Of a DNA stretch of 16,544 nt, positions 1 through 7,087 are shown in pieces (the first letter of the stretch is position 1; the number at the start of each line of letters is the position of its first letter). The notes below the pieces were generated by a model. It made no database searches, was not told the DNA's origin, and worked only from the letters and a program-made list of their open reading frames with translations. Made by a program: the position numbers and the translations under genes. The stretch covers positions 1 to 16,544 of the forward strand of contig JAZSRC010000006.1 of NCBI GenBank assembly GCA_045538305.1. The letters run 5' to 3'. Origin of the DNA: SFHK01 sp045538305. GTDB lineage: Bacteria > Bacillota > Clostridia > Christensenellales > Aristaeellaceae.

Positions 1-1259
1 GCGTCCTCGACGGCTTCAAAATCGTAGGCGGTTTTGAGCTTGTCGATGAATTCGGATTCGAACGCGGGCTTGGGCTGACGCTCCACCATATTTACATCGC
101 TAAGGCGGATAAAGCAAAGTACGCCGTCGGTATTAAAAACGTTTACCCACGTGTCGTTCAGCGAAACAGCGGCAAAGGAAGCGTTTTGATTCGCTGTAGA
201 AACAACCGAAGCGTGTAGATTTGGGAAAGAATACAAATTCGCTGAATCCGCAGTGATAACGGCATATACATTGCTGCCTGCGGAAGAATAAGGCTTTGGC
301 GTAGGAGTCGGCGTGGGGGTTGGCGTGGGAGTCGGCGTAGGGGTAGGTGTAGGAGTTGGCGTGGGGGCAAAGAGAGCAATGTCGGAGGCTTTCATATAGT
401 ACATGCTGCCCGCGGAGTCCATAACAATTACCCAGTCCCCGTTGGAAGAAAATGCCGTAAGAGCGGTATTGCCGTTTGCAACAGCCGGGATTTCGGAATT
501 GATATCCGGTATGCTGTACAGGTTTGCGCTGCCAGAAACGAGAGCCACCAATACGTTATTGCCAACGGAATTGAAAGGCTTCGGTGTGGGGGTGGGAGTA
601 GGAATGGGTGTGGGTGCGACGTAGAATATATAGTGATAATTCTGATTCTTACAGTAGCGTTCGGCCGCAGAGCCTTCTTCGACAGTTATCGTAAGATTGA
701 CGGAGCAATCATCAAAAACATACCATCCAAATGTAGTAACGCTGCGCGGAATGAAGATCTGCTCAAGGGAGGTGCAAAACTTGAATGCGTAATCGCCAAT
801 AAAAGTAACGCTGTCCGGAATGGAGATCTGCTCAAGGGAGTAGCAAAAATCGAACGCGTAATCGCCGATAGAAGTAACGCTGTCCGGAATGAAGATCTGC
901 GCAAGGGAGGTGCAATCTTGGAACGCGTAAGAGTCGATAAGTTCAACGCTGTCCGGAATGGAGATCTGGGTGAGGGAGGTACAAGAACTGAATGCGTGTT
1001 TGCCAATAGAAACAACGCTGTCCGGAATGGTGACCTGCGTGAGGGAGGTGCAATTATAGAATGCGCTATCGCCGATTGCGCTTACTCGCCTGCCGTCAAT
1101 TGTTTCGGGGATCTCAAGCGTATCAGCCCTACCGATATACTGCGTAATCGTTATCGCACCGTTGCTCTTGATACGGTATTTGAAATTCCCGGATGTTTCT
1201 CCCTGCGCAATCAAGAGAGCGAACAGAATGCATACGGCCAGAACAAGCACCTTTTTCAT
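1..1259 (-). CDS. Secreted BspA-like LRR / SH3-like surface protein (3' end outside window)
   Basis: The frame is open for 419 codons from ATG at 1259 down to the window edge, with no stop, so the C-terminus is missing. Residues 1-20 (MKKVLVLAVC...) form a signal peptide. Residues about 60-190 hold five 23-residue leucine-rich repeats of the BspA/LRR_5 type, with the recurring core CTSLxQIxIPDSV and AFxxC turns. Next come a Pro-Thr linker (about 216-228), an SH3-like module (about 232-297, with SANLYS and GDWVIV), a longer linker of eleven Thr-Pro pairs (about 299-323) and a second SH3-like module (about 325-390). The protein is therefore exported and probably wall-associated or adhesive; the binding partner cannot be read from the sequence. 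The start is set by AAAAGGAGA just upstream; a nearby ATG at 1265 runs straight into a stop. The gene has its own promoter. The domain calls are family recognition, the role is inference. Confidence 0.85.
   Translation of the reverse strand, partial: MKKVLVLAVCILFALLIAQGETSGNFKYRIKSNGAITITQYIGRADTLEIPETIDGRRVSAIGDSAFYNCTSLTQVTIPDSVVSIGKHAFSSCTSLTQISIPDSVELIDSYAFQDCTSLAQIFIPDSVTSIGDYAFDFCYSLEQISIPDSVTFIGDYAFKFCTSLEQIFIPRSVTTFGWYVFDDCSVNLTITVEEGSAAERYCKNQNYHYIFYVAPTPIPTPTPTPKPFNSVGNNVLVALVSGSANLYSIPDINSEIPAVANGNTALTAFSSNGDWVIVMDSAGSMYYMKASDIALFAPTPTPTPTPTPTPTPTPTPTPTPKPYSSAGSNVYAVITADSANLYSFPNLHASVVSTANQNASFAAVSLNDTWVNVFNTDGVLCFIRLSDVNMVERQPKPAFESEFIDKLKTAYDFEAVED
298..366 (-). repeat. Low-complexity Thr-Pro linker repeat
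   Basis: A run of (ACN CCN) codons encodes eleven consecutive Thr-Pro pairs followed by Lys-Pro. It is a spacer between the two SH3-like modules. A shorter version at about 577-614 separates the LRR domain from the first SH3-like module. Such hexamer runs can change length by slippage. Confidence 0.8.
738..1082 (-). repeat. Five tandem 69-bp repeats coding for leucine-rich repeats
   Basis: The element AACGCTGTCCGGAAT (plus strand; the first copy is variant) recurs at 738, 807, 876, 945 and 1014, an exact 69-bp period equal to 23 codons. Each unit encodes one leucine-rich repeat. DNA identity between units is high enough to suggest recent duplication or gene conversion. Confidence 0.85.
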
Positions 1260-1269
1260 ATATGCATAT

Positions 1270-1274
1270 CTCCT
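1270..1274 (-). promoter_or_regulatory. Ribosome binding site of the LRR protein gene
   Basis: On the minus strand AGGAG (within AAAAGGAGA, 1269-1277) lies 10 bases before the ATG at 1259 and fixes that start. Confidence 0.75.
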
Positions 1275-1328
1275 TTTGCCAAGTGGCGATTTGTTTCTAT
1301 TTCTTCTTATATATAAGGTATTATGAGT

Positions 1329-1357
1329 ATTATACCACTTTTCCATTTTACTCTCAA
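1329..1357 (-). promoter_or_regulatory. Promoter of the LRR surface protein gene
   Basis: On the minus strand TTGAGA (1352-1357), a 17-base spacer and a perfect TATAAT (1329-1334) form a near-consensus housekeeping promoter. Transcription should start near 1322, giving a leader of about 60 bases. Confidence 0.75.
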
Positions 1358-1439
1358 CAAATTTTATACATTTTTGCAGAAAAGTTTACCTGGATTTTCA
1401 AGGCGGGCGCGGTGGGAGAAAACGGACCGCAGTCGCTAT

Positions 1440-1548
1440 ATACTAAACTTTTGGTTCAATGATACTAAATTTTAACGCGCGCCGGGGCACGGATGCATTG
1501 ACAAAAAGCGCGTATGGTGGTTTAATATAATCTACATTCAAGTTTAGT
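1440..1548. promoter_or_regulatory. Three ATACTAAA-type elements, candidate operators for the XRE-cupin regulator
   Basis: ATACTAAACTT occurs at 1440-1450, ATACTAAATTTT at 1462-1473 (22 bases later, about two helical turns) and the inverse AAGTTTAGT at 1540-1548. The first and third copies are a 9-bp inverted match and bracket the pot promoter. Binding by the downstream regulator is inferred from position only. Confidence 0.4.
1498..1526 (+). promoter_or_regulatory. Promoter of the regulator-potABCD operon
   Basis: Perfect TTGACA at 1498-1503 is followed after 17 bases by TTTAAT at 1521-1526. A perfect TATAAT overlaps at 1526-1531 but at a poor 22-base spacing. The promoter lies between the repeated ATACTAAA-type elements. 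Confidence 0.65.
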
Positions 1549-1580
1549 TTCTTTAAACAAGAAAAGAGGCGGACAAAGGG

Positions 1581-2132
1581 GTGGAACGAATGCAGATCGG
1601 CGAAAAGATCAGGCGGCTGAGGCTTCAGCGCGGGCTGACGCAGGAGGAGCTTGCCGACAGGTGCGAATTGTCCAAGGGATTTATTTCGCTTGTCGAGCGC
1701 GATCTGACGTCGCCCTCCATACAGACGCTTCAGGATATGCTTTCCTCGCTGGGCAGCGATCTTTCCGCGTTTTTCGCGCGCTCGGGCGATGAAAAAATTG
1801 TGTTTGGCGACAACGACATCTGCGTCAAGGAAGACGAAGAGGGCCTGAAGGGTCATATCCGCTGGCTGGTGCCCACGGCGCAGAAAAACAACATGGAGCC
1901 GATTATGGTGGAAATGGCCGCGGGCGGCAGCAGCGATCTGGACGATCCGCACGAAGGCGAGGAATTCGGCTACGTGCTTTCGGGCAGCATTGTGATCGAG
2001 CTGGGCGAAAGGCGCATCCGCGCGCGTAAGGACGAAAGCTTCTATTTCAAGCCCACGGAGCCGCATCGCATTGTCAATGCGGGCAAAACGCCGTGCCGTG
2101 TAATTTGGGTGGCGACGCCGCCGAGTTTTTAA
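1581..2132 (+). CDS. XRE-family regulator with C-terminal cupin domain, polyamine operon regulator
   Basis: Residues about 6-62 are a helix-turn-helix of the XRE/lambda-repressor type (IGEKIRRLRLQRGLTQEELA, then the recognition part LSKGFISLVERD). Residues about 110-178 are a small cupin barrel (DDPHEGEEFGYVLSGS, FKPTEPHRI) that in this family senses a small ligand. PuuR-like XRE-cupin proteins commonly sit beside putrescine/spermidine genes and repress them; that role is inferred here from the adjoining potABCD genes. The frame can start at GTG 1581 (AGGCGG upstream) or at ATG 1590, which gives the more family-like N-terminus MQIGEKIRR with AAAGGGG upstream; the choice is uncertain. It is the first gene of the operon, 18 bases before potA, and may regulate itself through the ATACTAAA elements. 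Confidence 0.88.
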   Translation: MERMQIGEKIRRLRLQRGLTQEELADRCELSKGFISLVERDLTSPSIQTLQDMLSSLGSDLSAFFARSGDEKIVFGDNDICVKEDEEGLKGHIRWLVPTAQKNNMEPIMVEMAAGGSSDLDDPHEGEEFGYVLSGSIVIELGERRIRARKDESFYFKPTEPHRIVNAGKTPCRVIWVATPPSF

Positions 2133-2150
2133 CGACGGGAGATAGTCGAT

Positions 2151-3248
2151 ATGTACGAAAATACCAAACTGATTGAGCTTAAGGGCATCAGCAAATCCTT
2201 CGGAGATACCGAGGTTTTAAAGGATATCAACGTATACATCAGAAGGCGCGAGTTTGTTACCCTGCTGGGCCCGTCGGGCTGCGGCAAAACCACCATGCTC
2301 AGAATCATCGGCGGATTTGAAACGGCGGATGCAGGGCAGGTAATTTTCGACGGCAAGGATATTCAGAAGGTGCCGCCGTATCGCCGCCGGGTAAACACTG
2401 TTTTTCAGAAATATGCGCTGTTTACGCACCTGAACGTGTACGACAATATTGCCTTCGGCCTTAAGCTGAAATCGCCCGCCGAGCTTCTGCCCAAAATCAA
2501 TAAGCCCACGCGCAAGCAGGTGAAGGAAGAAATCGACAGGCGAATCCGCCGCATGCTGAAGCTGGTAAAAATGGAGGGCTACGAAAAGCGGAGCGTGGAC
2601 GCGCTTTCCGGCGGTCAGCAGCAGCGAATTGCCATCGCCCGCGCACTGGTAAACGAGCCGGAGGTGCTGCTTCTGGACGAACCGCTCGGCGCTTTGGACC
2701 TTAAGCTGCGCAAAGAAATGCAGCTGGAGCTTAAGAGCATGCAGCAGCAGCTGGGCATTACGTTTATTTATGTTACCCACGATCAGGAAGAAGCGCTCAC
2801 CATGTCGGACACGATTGTGATCATGAACGGCGGGCGCATTCAGCAGATCGGCGACGGCAAAAGCATTTACGACGAACCCAAAAACGCGTTTGTCGCCAAT
2901 TTTATCGGCGACAGCAACATTCTACCGGGTGTAATGCACAAGGACTTTGAGGTGGAAACTGCAGGCCATGTATTTGAGTGCGTGGACGAGGGCTTTAACG
3001 AAAACGAAGAGGTTGACGTACTCGTCCGCCCCGAAGATATTATGCTCATCGGCAGCGATGTAGGCATGCTGGTGGGCGAGGTAAAAAGCGTGCTTTTCAA
3101 GGGCGTTCATTACGAAATGAAGGTGGACACCGGCGAATTTGTCTGGAAGGTGCATTCCACTACCATGTATCCGGCGGGCAGCCGTGTGGGTCTGTCCATT
3201 GTTCCGTCCAACATTCATATTATGCGCAGGATGGAGGCGAAGGGGTAA
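2151..3248 (+). CDS. potA: Spermidine/putrescine ABC transporter ATP-binding protein PotA
   Basis: This is the 365-residue ATPase that drives polyamine import at the inner face of the membrane. Visible motifs are Walker A GPSGCGKTT (40-48), Q-loop Gln86, signature LSGGQQQR (152-159), Walker B LLLDEP with Asp176-Glu177, and the H-loop His210. A C-terminal TOBE-type domain (about 285-360, with VRPEDIML) is typical of PotA/MalK-class ATPases. The helical region between about 105 and 135 (SPAELLPKINKPTRKQ) is longer than in the E. coli protein. GGGAG about 10 bases upstream supports ATG 2151. It is the second gene of the operon; its stop is one base from the potB start, so translation is probably coupled. 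Confidence 0.95.
   Translation: MYENTKLIELKGISKSFGDTEVLKDINVYIRRREFVTLLGPSGCGKTTMLRIIGGFETADAGQVIFDGKDIQKVPPYRRRVNTVFQKYALFTHLNVYDNIAFGLKLKSPAELLPKINKPTRKQVKEEIDRRIRRMLKLVKMEGYEKRSVDALSGGQQQRIAIARALVNEPEVLLLDEPLGALDLKLRKEMQLELKSMQQQLGITFIYVTHDQEEALTMSDTIVIMNGGRIQQIGDGKSIYDEPKNAFVANFIGDSNILPGVMHKDFEVETAGHVFECVDEGFNENEEVDVLVRPEDIMLIGSDVGMLVGEVKSVLFKGVHYEMKVDTGEFVWKVHSTTMYPAGSRVGLSIVPSNIHIMRRMEAKG
3240..3245 (+). promoter_or_regulatory. Ribosome binding site deciding the TTG start of potB
   Basis: AAGGGG lies 4 bases before TTG 3250, with GGAGG a little further upstream (3233-3237). Both lie inside the end of potA and support initiation at TTG rather than at the ATG 111 bases upstream. Confidence 0.55.
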
Positions 3249-3249
3249 A

Positions 3250-4068
3250 TTGAAGCGAAGCTTATTTTCCGGCCCGTACGCCTTGTGGATGGTGCTTTTC
3301 ACGATTTTCCCAATGCTGTTTGTGGTGTACTACGCCTTTCAGAACGCAGAGGGCGGGGTGACGTTTTCCAACATCGTCCGCTGCTTTGACGCCACTACCA
3401 TGAAGGTGTTTCTGCGCAGCGTGAAGCTGGCGTTCATGTGTACGGTGATATGCCTGCTGCTGGGTTATCCTGCGGCGTATTTTCTGGCAAGCAAGGACTT
3501 TTCCAAGTATAAGATGCTGTTTGTGCTGTTTATTCTGCCGATGTGGATGAACTTCCTTTTGAGAACCTACGCCACCATGTCGCTGCTTGAAAACAGAGGC
3601 ATCATCAATACGGTGCTTGTTAAGATGGGCTTTGAAAGGCTGAACATGATCGGAACGGAAGGCGCGGTTTTGTTTGGCATGGTGTATAACTTCCTGCCGT
3701 TTATGATACTGCCCATCCATACCTCTCTTAAGAAAATGGATACCCGCGTGATCGAAGCGGCGCAGGATCTGGGCGCAAACCCCGCGCGCGTGTTTCTGCG
3801 CGTTACACTGCCCCTGTCCGTTCCCGGTGTAATCAGCGGAATTACCATGGTATTCATGCCGGCGGTTACGACGTTTGCCATATCCAGACTACTTGGAAAC
3901 GGAAACTTTATGCTGCTTGGAGACATGATTGAAAAGCAGTTTATGGAATCGCATGATTGGTCGTTCGGCTCGGCGCTTTCCCTGTTTATGATGATTATCA
4001 TCATGCTTTCAATCGGCCTTCTCAATCGGATTGAACCCAATAAAGGAGAAGGGGGCGGTAAGTGGTGA
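3250..4068 (+). CDS. potB: Spermidine/putrescine ABC transporter permease PotB
   Basis: A 272-residue membrane permease with about six hydrophobic segments. The N-terminus MKRSLFSGPYALWMVLFTIFP leads straight into the first membrane helix. The EAA loop that docks on PotA is seen at about 169-181 (EAAQDLGANPARV). The frame is open back to ATG 3139, but those extra 37 residues lie wholly inside potA and look like out-of-frame potA (Cys/Arg-rich, non-family), so TTG 3250 is chosen. The gene starts one base after the potA stop and ends overlapping potC. Family recognition is firm; the start codon is an inference. Confidence 0.9.
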   Translation: MKRSLFSGPYALWMVLFTIFPMLFVVYYAFQNAEGGVTFSNIVRCFDATTMKVFLRSVKLAFMCTVICLLLGYPAAYFLASKDFSKYKMLFVLFILPMWMNFLLRTYATMSLLENRGIINTVLVKMGFERLNMIGTEGAVLFGMVYNFLPFMILPIHTSLKKMDTRVIEAAQDLGANPARVFLRVTLPLSVPGVISGITMVFMPAVTTFAISRLLGNGNFMLLGDMIEKQFMESHDWSFGSALSLFMMIIIMLSIGLLNRIEPNKGEGGGKW

Positions 4069-4856
4069 AGCGGCTTTTCAAATACCTTCGCGGAACTTAT
4101 CTGGGTGCTTTGCTTTTATTGCTCTATTCGCCTATCGTAGTCATGATCGTGCTTTCCTTTAACGAGGGAAAAACCCGCGCCAAGTGGGAGGGCTTTTCGC
4201 TGAAATGGTATAAAGAGCTGATTTTTGAAAGCCCCGACATCATACAGGCGCTGAAGGTTACCCTGCTGGTAGCGGTTCTTGCAACGATTATTTCCGTAAT
4301 TCTGGGAACGCTCGGCGCCATCGGCATTCACGCGGCGAAGAAGGGGTATGCGTCGGCGCTGATCAACCTTTCGTATCTGCCTATGACCATGCCCGACATC
4401 GTTACCGGCGTGAGCCTGATGCTGATGTTCGTGTTTGTAAACGACTTTATCACCTTCCCGCGCGGTTTCTGGACGATGTTGATTGCGCATATTACGTTTG
4501 ATACGCCGTATGTGCTGTTCTCCGTAATGCCGAAGCTTAAGCAAATGAACCCGAACACTTATGAAGCGGCGCTGGACCTTGGCTGTAAGCCCCTGCGCGC
4601 GATTTTAAAGGTGATTATTCCCGAAATCCGTCCCGGTATTGTTACCGGCGGACTTCTGGCCTTCACCATGTCGCTGGACGACTTTGTTATTTCCTTTTTC
4701 ACATCCGAGGAAAACAACCTTTCGATGCTCGTGTACGCAGCCGCCAAGCGCGGCGTTAAGCCGAACATCTACGCGCTTTCCACCATTATGTTTGTGGTGA
4801 TACTGATCCTTTTGATCATTATCAATAAACGCAGCGACCTTGAAGACATATCTTGA
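4062..4856 (+). CDS. potC: Spermidine/putrescine ABC transporter permease PotC
   Basis: A 264-residue permease, the partner of PotB in the membrane channel. Hydrophobic segments are evident at about 13-33, 64-90, 102-126, 136-156, 190-208 and 240-258. The EAA loop is at about 168-180 (EAALDLGCKPLRA). Two adjacent GTG codons (4062, 4065) can serve as start, with AAAGGAG (4042-4048) and a G-rich stretch upstream. The start overlaps the last codons of potB, a sign of translational coupling. potD follows 19 bases after the stop. Confidence 0.92.
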   Translation: MVKRLFKYLRGTYLGALLLLLYSPIVVMIVLSFNEGKTRAKWEGFSLKWYKELIFESPDIIQALKVTLLVAVLATIISVILGTLGAIGIHAAKKGYASALINLSYLPMTMPDIVTGVSLMLMFVFVNDFITFPRGFWTMLIAHITFDTPYVLFSVMPKLKQMNPNTYEAALDLGCKPLRAILKVIIPEIRPGIVTGGLLAFTMSLDDFVISFFTSEENNLSMLVYAAAKRGVKPNIYALSTIMFVVILILLIIINKRSDLEDIS

Positions 4857-4857
4857 C

Positions 4858-4865
4858 AAAGGAGG
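4858..4865 (+). promoter_or_regulatory. Strong ribosome binding site of potD
   Basis: AAAGGAGG, 10 bases before ATG 4876, is the best Shine-Dalgarno site of the operon and fixes this start instead of an in-frame ATG at 4840 inside potC. A strong site fits the usual excess of binding protein over permease. Confidence 0.8.
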
Positions 4866-4875
4866 ATATTTTCCC

Positions 4876-5919
4876 ATGAAAAAGCTTTCCCTGCTTGTCG
4901 TTCTTGCCCTTGTTGTCTCCATGCTGCCCTGTTTTGCGCCCGCGGCGTGCGCCGAGGAAACGCTGACTGTCTACAACTGGTACGATTATATCGACGACAG
5001 CGTGATCGAGCAGTTTGAAGCGGAAACCGGAATCAAAGTGCGATATGTGAACTTTACCACCAACGAGGAAATGTACGTAAAGATGACTGCCGGCGGCGGC
5101 GAGTACGACGTGATCATGCCCTCTGACTATATGATCGAGCGCCTTTTGAAGGAAGATATGCTTCTTGAACTGGATTACGCCAAATTGCCCAATGCAGACG
5201 GCGTGATCGAATGGATGAAAAACCCGTCCTACGATCCCAATGGCGCGCATTCCGTGCCCTACATGTGGGGAACTGTGGGCATTCTCTACAATACCGATTA
5301 TGTGGACGAGGAAATCACCAGCTGGAAAAGCCTGTTTGATCCGGCCTATCAGCGCGATGTATTCATGCTCGATTCCATCCGCGATACCATTGGCGTAACG
5401 CTGAAAATGCTGGGCTATTCGCTCAATACCCGTGAAGAAGCGGCGCTGGAGGCTGCCAAGCAGGCGCTGATTCAGCAGAAGAACGATAATATCGTGCAGG
5501 GCTATCTGGTGGATGAGGTCAAGGATAAGATGATCGGCGGCGAAGCCGCGATGGCCGTTATGTGGTCGGGTGACGCCATGTATTCCATCGTTGAAAACGA
5601 TTCGCTGGTATATGTTGTGCCCGAGGAGGGCTCCAACGTATGGCTCGACGCCATGTGCATCCCGAAAACCTGCAAAAATGTGGACGCTGCTCATAAGTTC
5701 ATCGATTTTATGTGCCGTCCCGAGGTTGCCTATAAGAACATGCAGTACATTTACTACTCCACGCCCATCCAGGCGGTAGTCGAAATGCTGTCCGATGAGG
5801 AAAAGGCCTACGAAGCGCTGAACCCCTCCGCCGAGGCGGTTGCCAGATGCGAATTCTTCAACGACATTTCCGCCTATATGGAAATTTACGACAAGATTTG
5901 GATGGATATCCGCGCGTAA
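4876..5919 (+). CDS. potD: Spermidine/putrescine-binding protein PotD
   Basis: A 347-residue extracytoplasmic binding protein that delivers polyamines to PotB/PotC. Residues 1-26 form a signal peptide (MKKLSLLVVLALVVS...APAACA, then EE). The mature protein opens with LTVYNWYDYID, the standard PotD start that places aromatic residues in the ligand pocket. Trp230 (MWSGDA) and the pair Trp256/Asp258 (NVWLDAMCIPK) match the E. coli PotD residues that stack on and charge-pair with the polyamine chain; DSIRD at 166-170 matches its acidic pocket segment. Gram-positive PotD is usually a lipoprotein, but here the residues before Cys25 (PAA) are not a standard lipobox, so either an atypical lipoprotein or a freely released protein is possible. 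Last gene of the operon. Confidence 0.93.
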   Translation: MKKLSLLVVLALVVSMLPCFAPAACAEETLTVYNWYDYIDDSVIEQFEAETGIKVRYVNFTTNEEMYVKMTAGGGEYDVIMPSDYMIERLLKEDMLLELDYAKLPNADGVIEWMKNPSYDPNGAHSVPYMWGTVGILYNTDYVDEEITSWKSLFDPAYQRDVFMLDSIRDTIGVTLKMLGYSLNTREEAALEAAKQALIQQKNDNIVQGYLVDEVKDKMIGGEAAMAVMWSGDAMYSIVENDSLVYVVPEEGSNVWLDAMCIPKTCKNVDAAHKFIDFMCRPEVAYKNMQYIYYSTPIQAVVEMLSDEEKAYEALNPSAEAVARCEFFNDISAYMEIYDKIWMDIRA

Positions 5920-5938
5920 GTATATGTGACGTCTTCCG

Positions 5939-5970
5939 GAAGCCGGAGAGTGGAAATGCTCTCCGGCTTC
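5939..5970 (+). terminator. 12-bp hairpin after potD
   Basis: GAAGCCGGAGAG (5939-5950), an 8-base loop and the perfect complement (5959-5970) form a strong hairpin 19 bases after the potD stop. No T-run follows, so it may protect the 3' end of the mRNA or terminate imperfectly rather than act as a classical intrinsic terminator. Confidence 0.55.
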
Positions 5971-6073
5971 GGCCGTATAGGATAATTGCCGGATTCGCTT
6001 TGCAATATTGAACTTTGTTTGCAGCGGCACGTCAAAGTATTGACATCAATAACTGGAAAAAGGTGGGTTTTGT

Positions 6074-7066
6074 ATGAAAAGAGTCGTTTGTATTCTGCTT
6101 CTGGTTGCAATGCTGGTTATAAGCGTACCGGCCTGTGCTGCGCAGTATGCATATGTAAAAACGCCCAACGTAAACGGCTCTGTAAACGTGCGCAAAACGC
6201 CCGGGACAGGGCAGCCTGTAGTGGGTTATGCGAAAAATGGCGATCAGCTGGAGATTATTTACCGCGGCAACACATGGCACTGCGTGCGCGTAGTGCGAAC
6301 GGGCATACAGGGCTATATTTACGGCGAATATATTGATTTTGGCCAGACCGAATTGCCTGAGGACGACTGGACCCAGCCTGGAGACGGATGGGGAGACATT
6401 CCGGTGGATCCGTGGAGCCCAACCTACGGCTATACTCCGGATATATCGCTTCTTGACGGCGACACCGTCATCAATTGCGATGCGCTGGTATCCTCCTCGG
6501 ACGGCTATGGCAATGTTCGCTGGGGCGCGGGCTTTGAATACGATATCATGGGCTCCATCCGGAACGGCAATATCGTATGGGCGCTTGAAAAGGTAGGCGA
6601 CTGGTATCGCTGCGCGCTTCCCGATGGCAGAATCGGCTATATGTACAGAACGCTTCTGAAAATTGAGGATACCTCCGTAAGCGCCTTTGGAAAAAGCGGC
6701 GTGGTTCGCGCAAGCGACGGATTTGCCAGCATCCGCGCAGGAGCCAGCACCAGCAATAAAGAATTGTACCGCCTGCTGGTCGGCCAGCCTGCTTCCGTAT
6801 ACGGCGCGAAGGGACAATGGTTCCGTGTGTACAACACGCAGGGCTGGCAGGATGCCTATGTTCACAGGTCGCTTCTGCGCTTTAACTGGCGCGCACAGAC
6901 AACCGGAAGCGTGAATCTGCGCACCGGCCCTTCTGTCAACAATGCGCAGATCCGCGTTCTGCCCGCAGGCACGCAGATTACGCTGCTTGCGACCGATGGA
7001 AATTTCTGCCGCGTGGATACCGGCAGGGAAATCGGCTACATCAGCAGAACCTATATACGGTACTGA
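6074..7066 (+). CDS. Secreted protein with four SH3b-type repeats
   Basis: A 330-residue protein with a signal peptide at 1-22 (KRVVCILLLVAMLVISV, cleavage near ACA/AQ). Four bacterial SH3-like modules follow: about 26-90 (GSVNVRKTPGTGQPV), 130-203 (ALVSSSDGYGNVRWG), 210-272 (GVVRASDGFASIRAG) and 274-330 (GSVNLRTGPSVNN). An acidic, Trp/Pro-rich linker (about 92-125) separates the first from the rest. SH3b modules in other secreted Gram-positive proteins bind peptidoglycan or peptides, but no catalytic domain is present here, so this is likely a wall-binding or scaffold protein. AAAAGGTGG precedes ATG 6074. It lies 21 bases ahead of the oxidoreductase gene and could share its transcript. No clear promoter was found between 5971 and 6073. 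Confidence 0.85.
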   Translation: MKRVVCILLLVAMLVISVPACAAQYAYVKTPNVNGSVNVRKTPGTGQPVVGYAKNGDQLEIIYRGNTWHCVRVVRTGIQGYIYGEYIDFGQTELPEDDWTQPGDGWGDIPVDPWSPTYGYTPDISLLDGDTVINCDALVSSSDGYGNVRWGAGFEYDIMGSIRNGNIVWALEKVGDWYRCALPDGRIGYMYRTLLKIEDTSVSAFGKSGVVRASDGFASIRAGASTSNKELYRLLVGQPASVYGAKGQWFRVYNTQGWQDAYVHRSLLRFNWRAQTTGSVNLRTGPSVNNAQIRVLPAGTQITLLATDGNFCRVDTGREIGYISRTYIRY

Positions 7067-7087
7067 CAGTATACAGGAGGGCTTTGA

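Noticed and set aside
738..1082. Regularly spaced repeats that could suggest a CRISPR array
   Set aside because: The period is exactly 23 codons, the whole unit is conserved with no unique spacers, and the units translate into leucine-rich repeats.
633..1316. A 227-codon plus-strand open frame with repeated NAVRNGDL segments
   Set aside because: It is the antisense shadow of the 69-bp LRR repeats; the minus-strand frame has a signal peptide, ribosome binding site, promoter and known domains.
3139..3249. An earlier ATG start for potB, 37 codons upstream
   Set aside because: These codons overlap potA and give a Cys/Arg-rich stretch unlike any PotB N-terminus; a TTG with a ribosome binding site lies just after the potA stop.
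4822..6030. A 402-codon minus-strand open frame opposite potD
   Set aside because: It covers potD almost exactly, is rich in His and Ile as antisense frames are, and shows no family motif or ribosome binding site.
6039..6047. A TTGACA box ahead of the SH3b protein gene
   Set aside because: It is only about 30 bases from the start codon and overlaps the ribosome binding region, with no -10 box at a workable distance.
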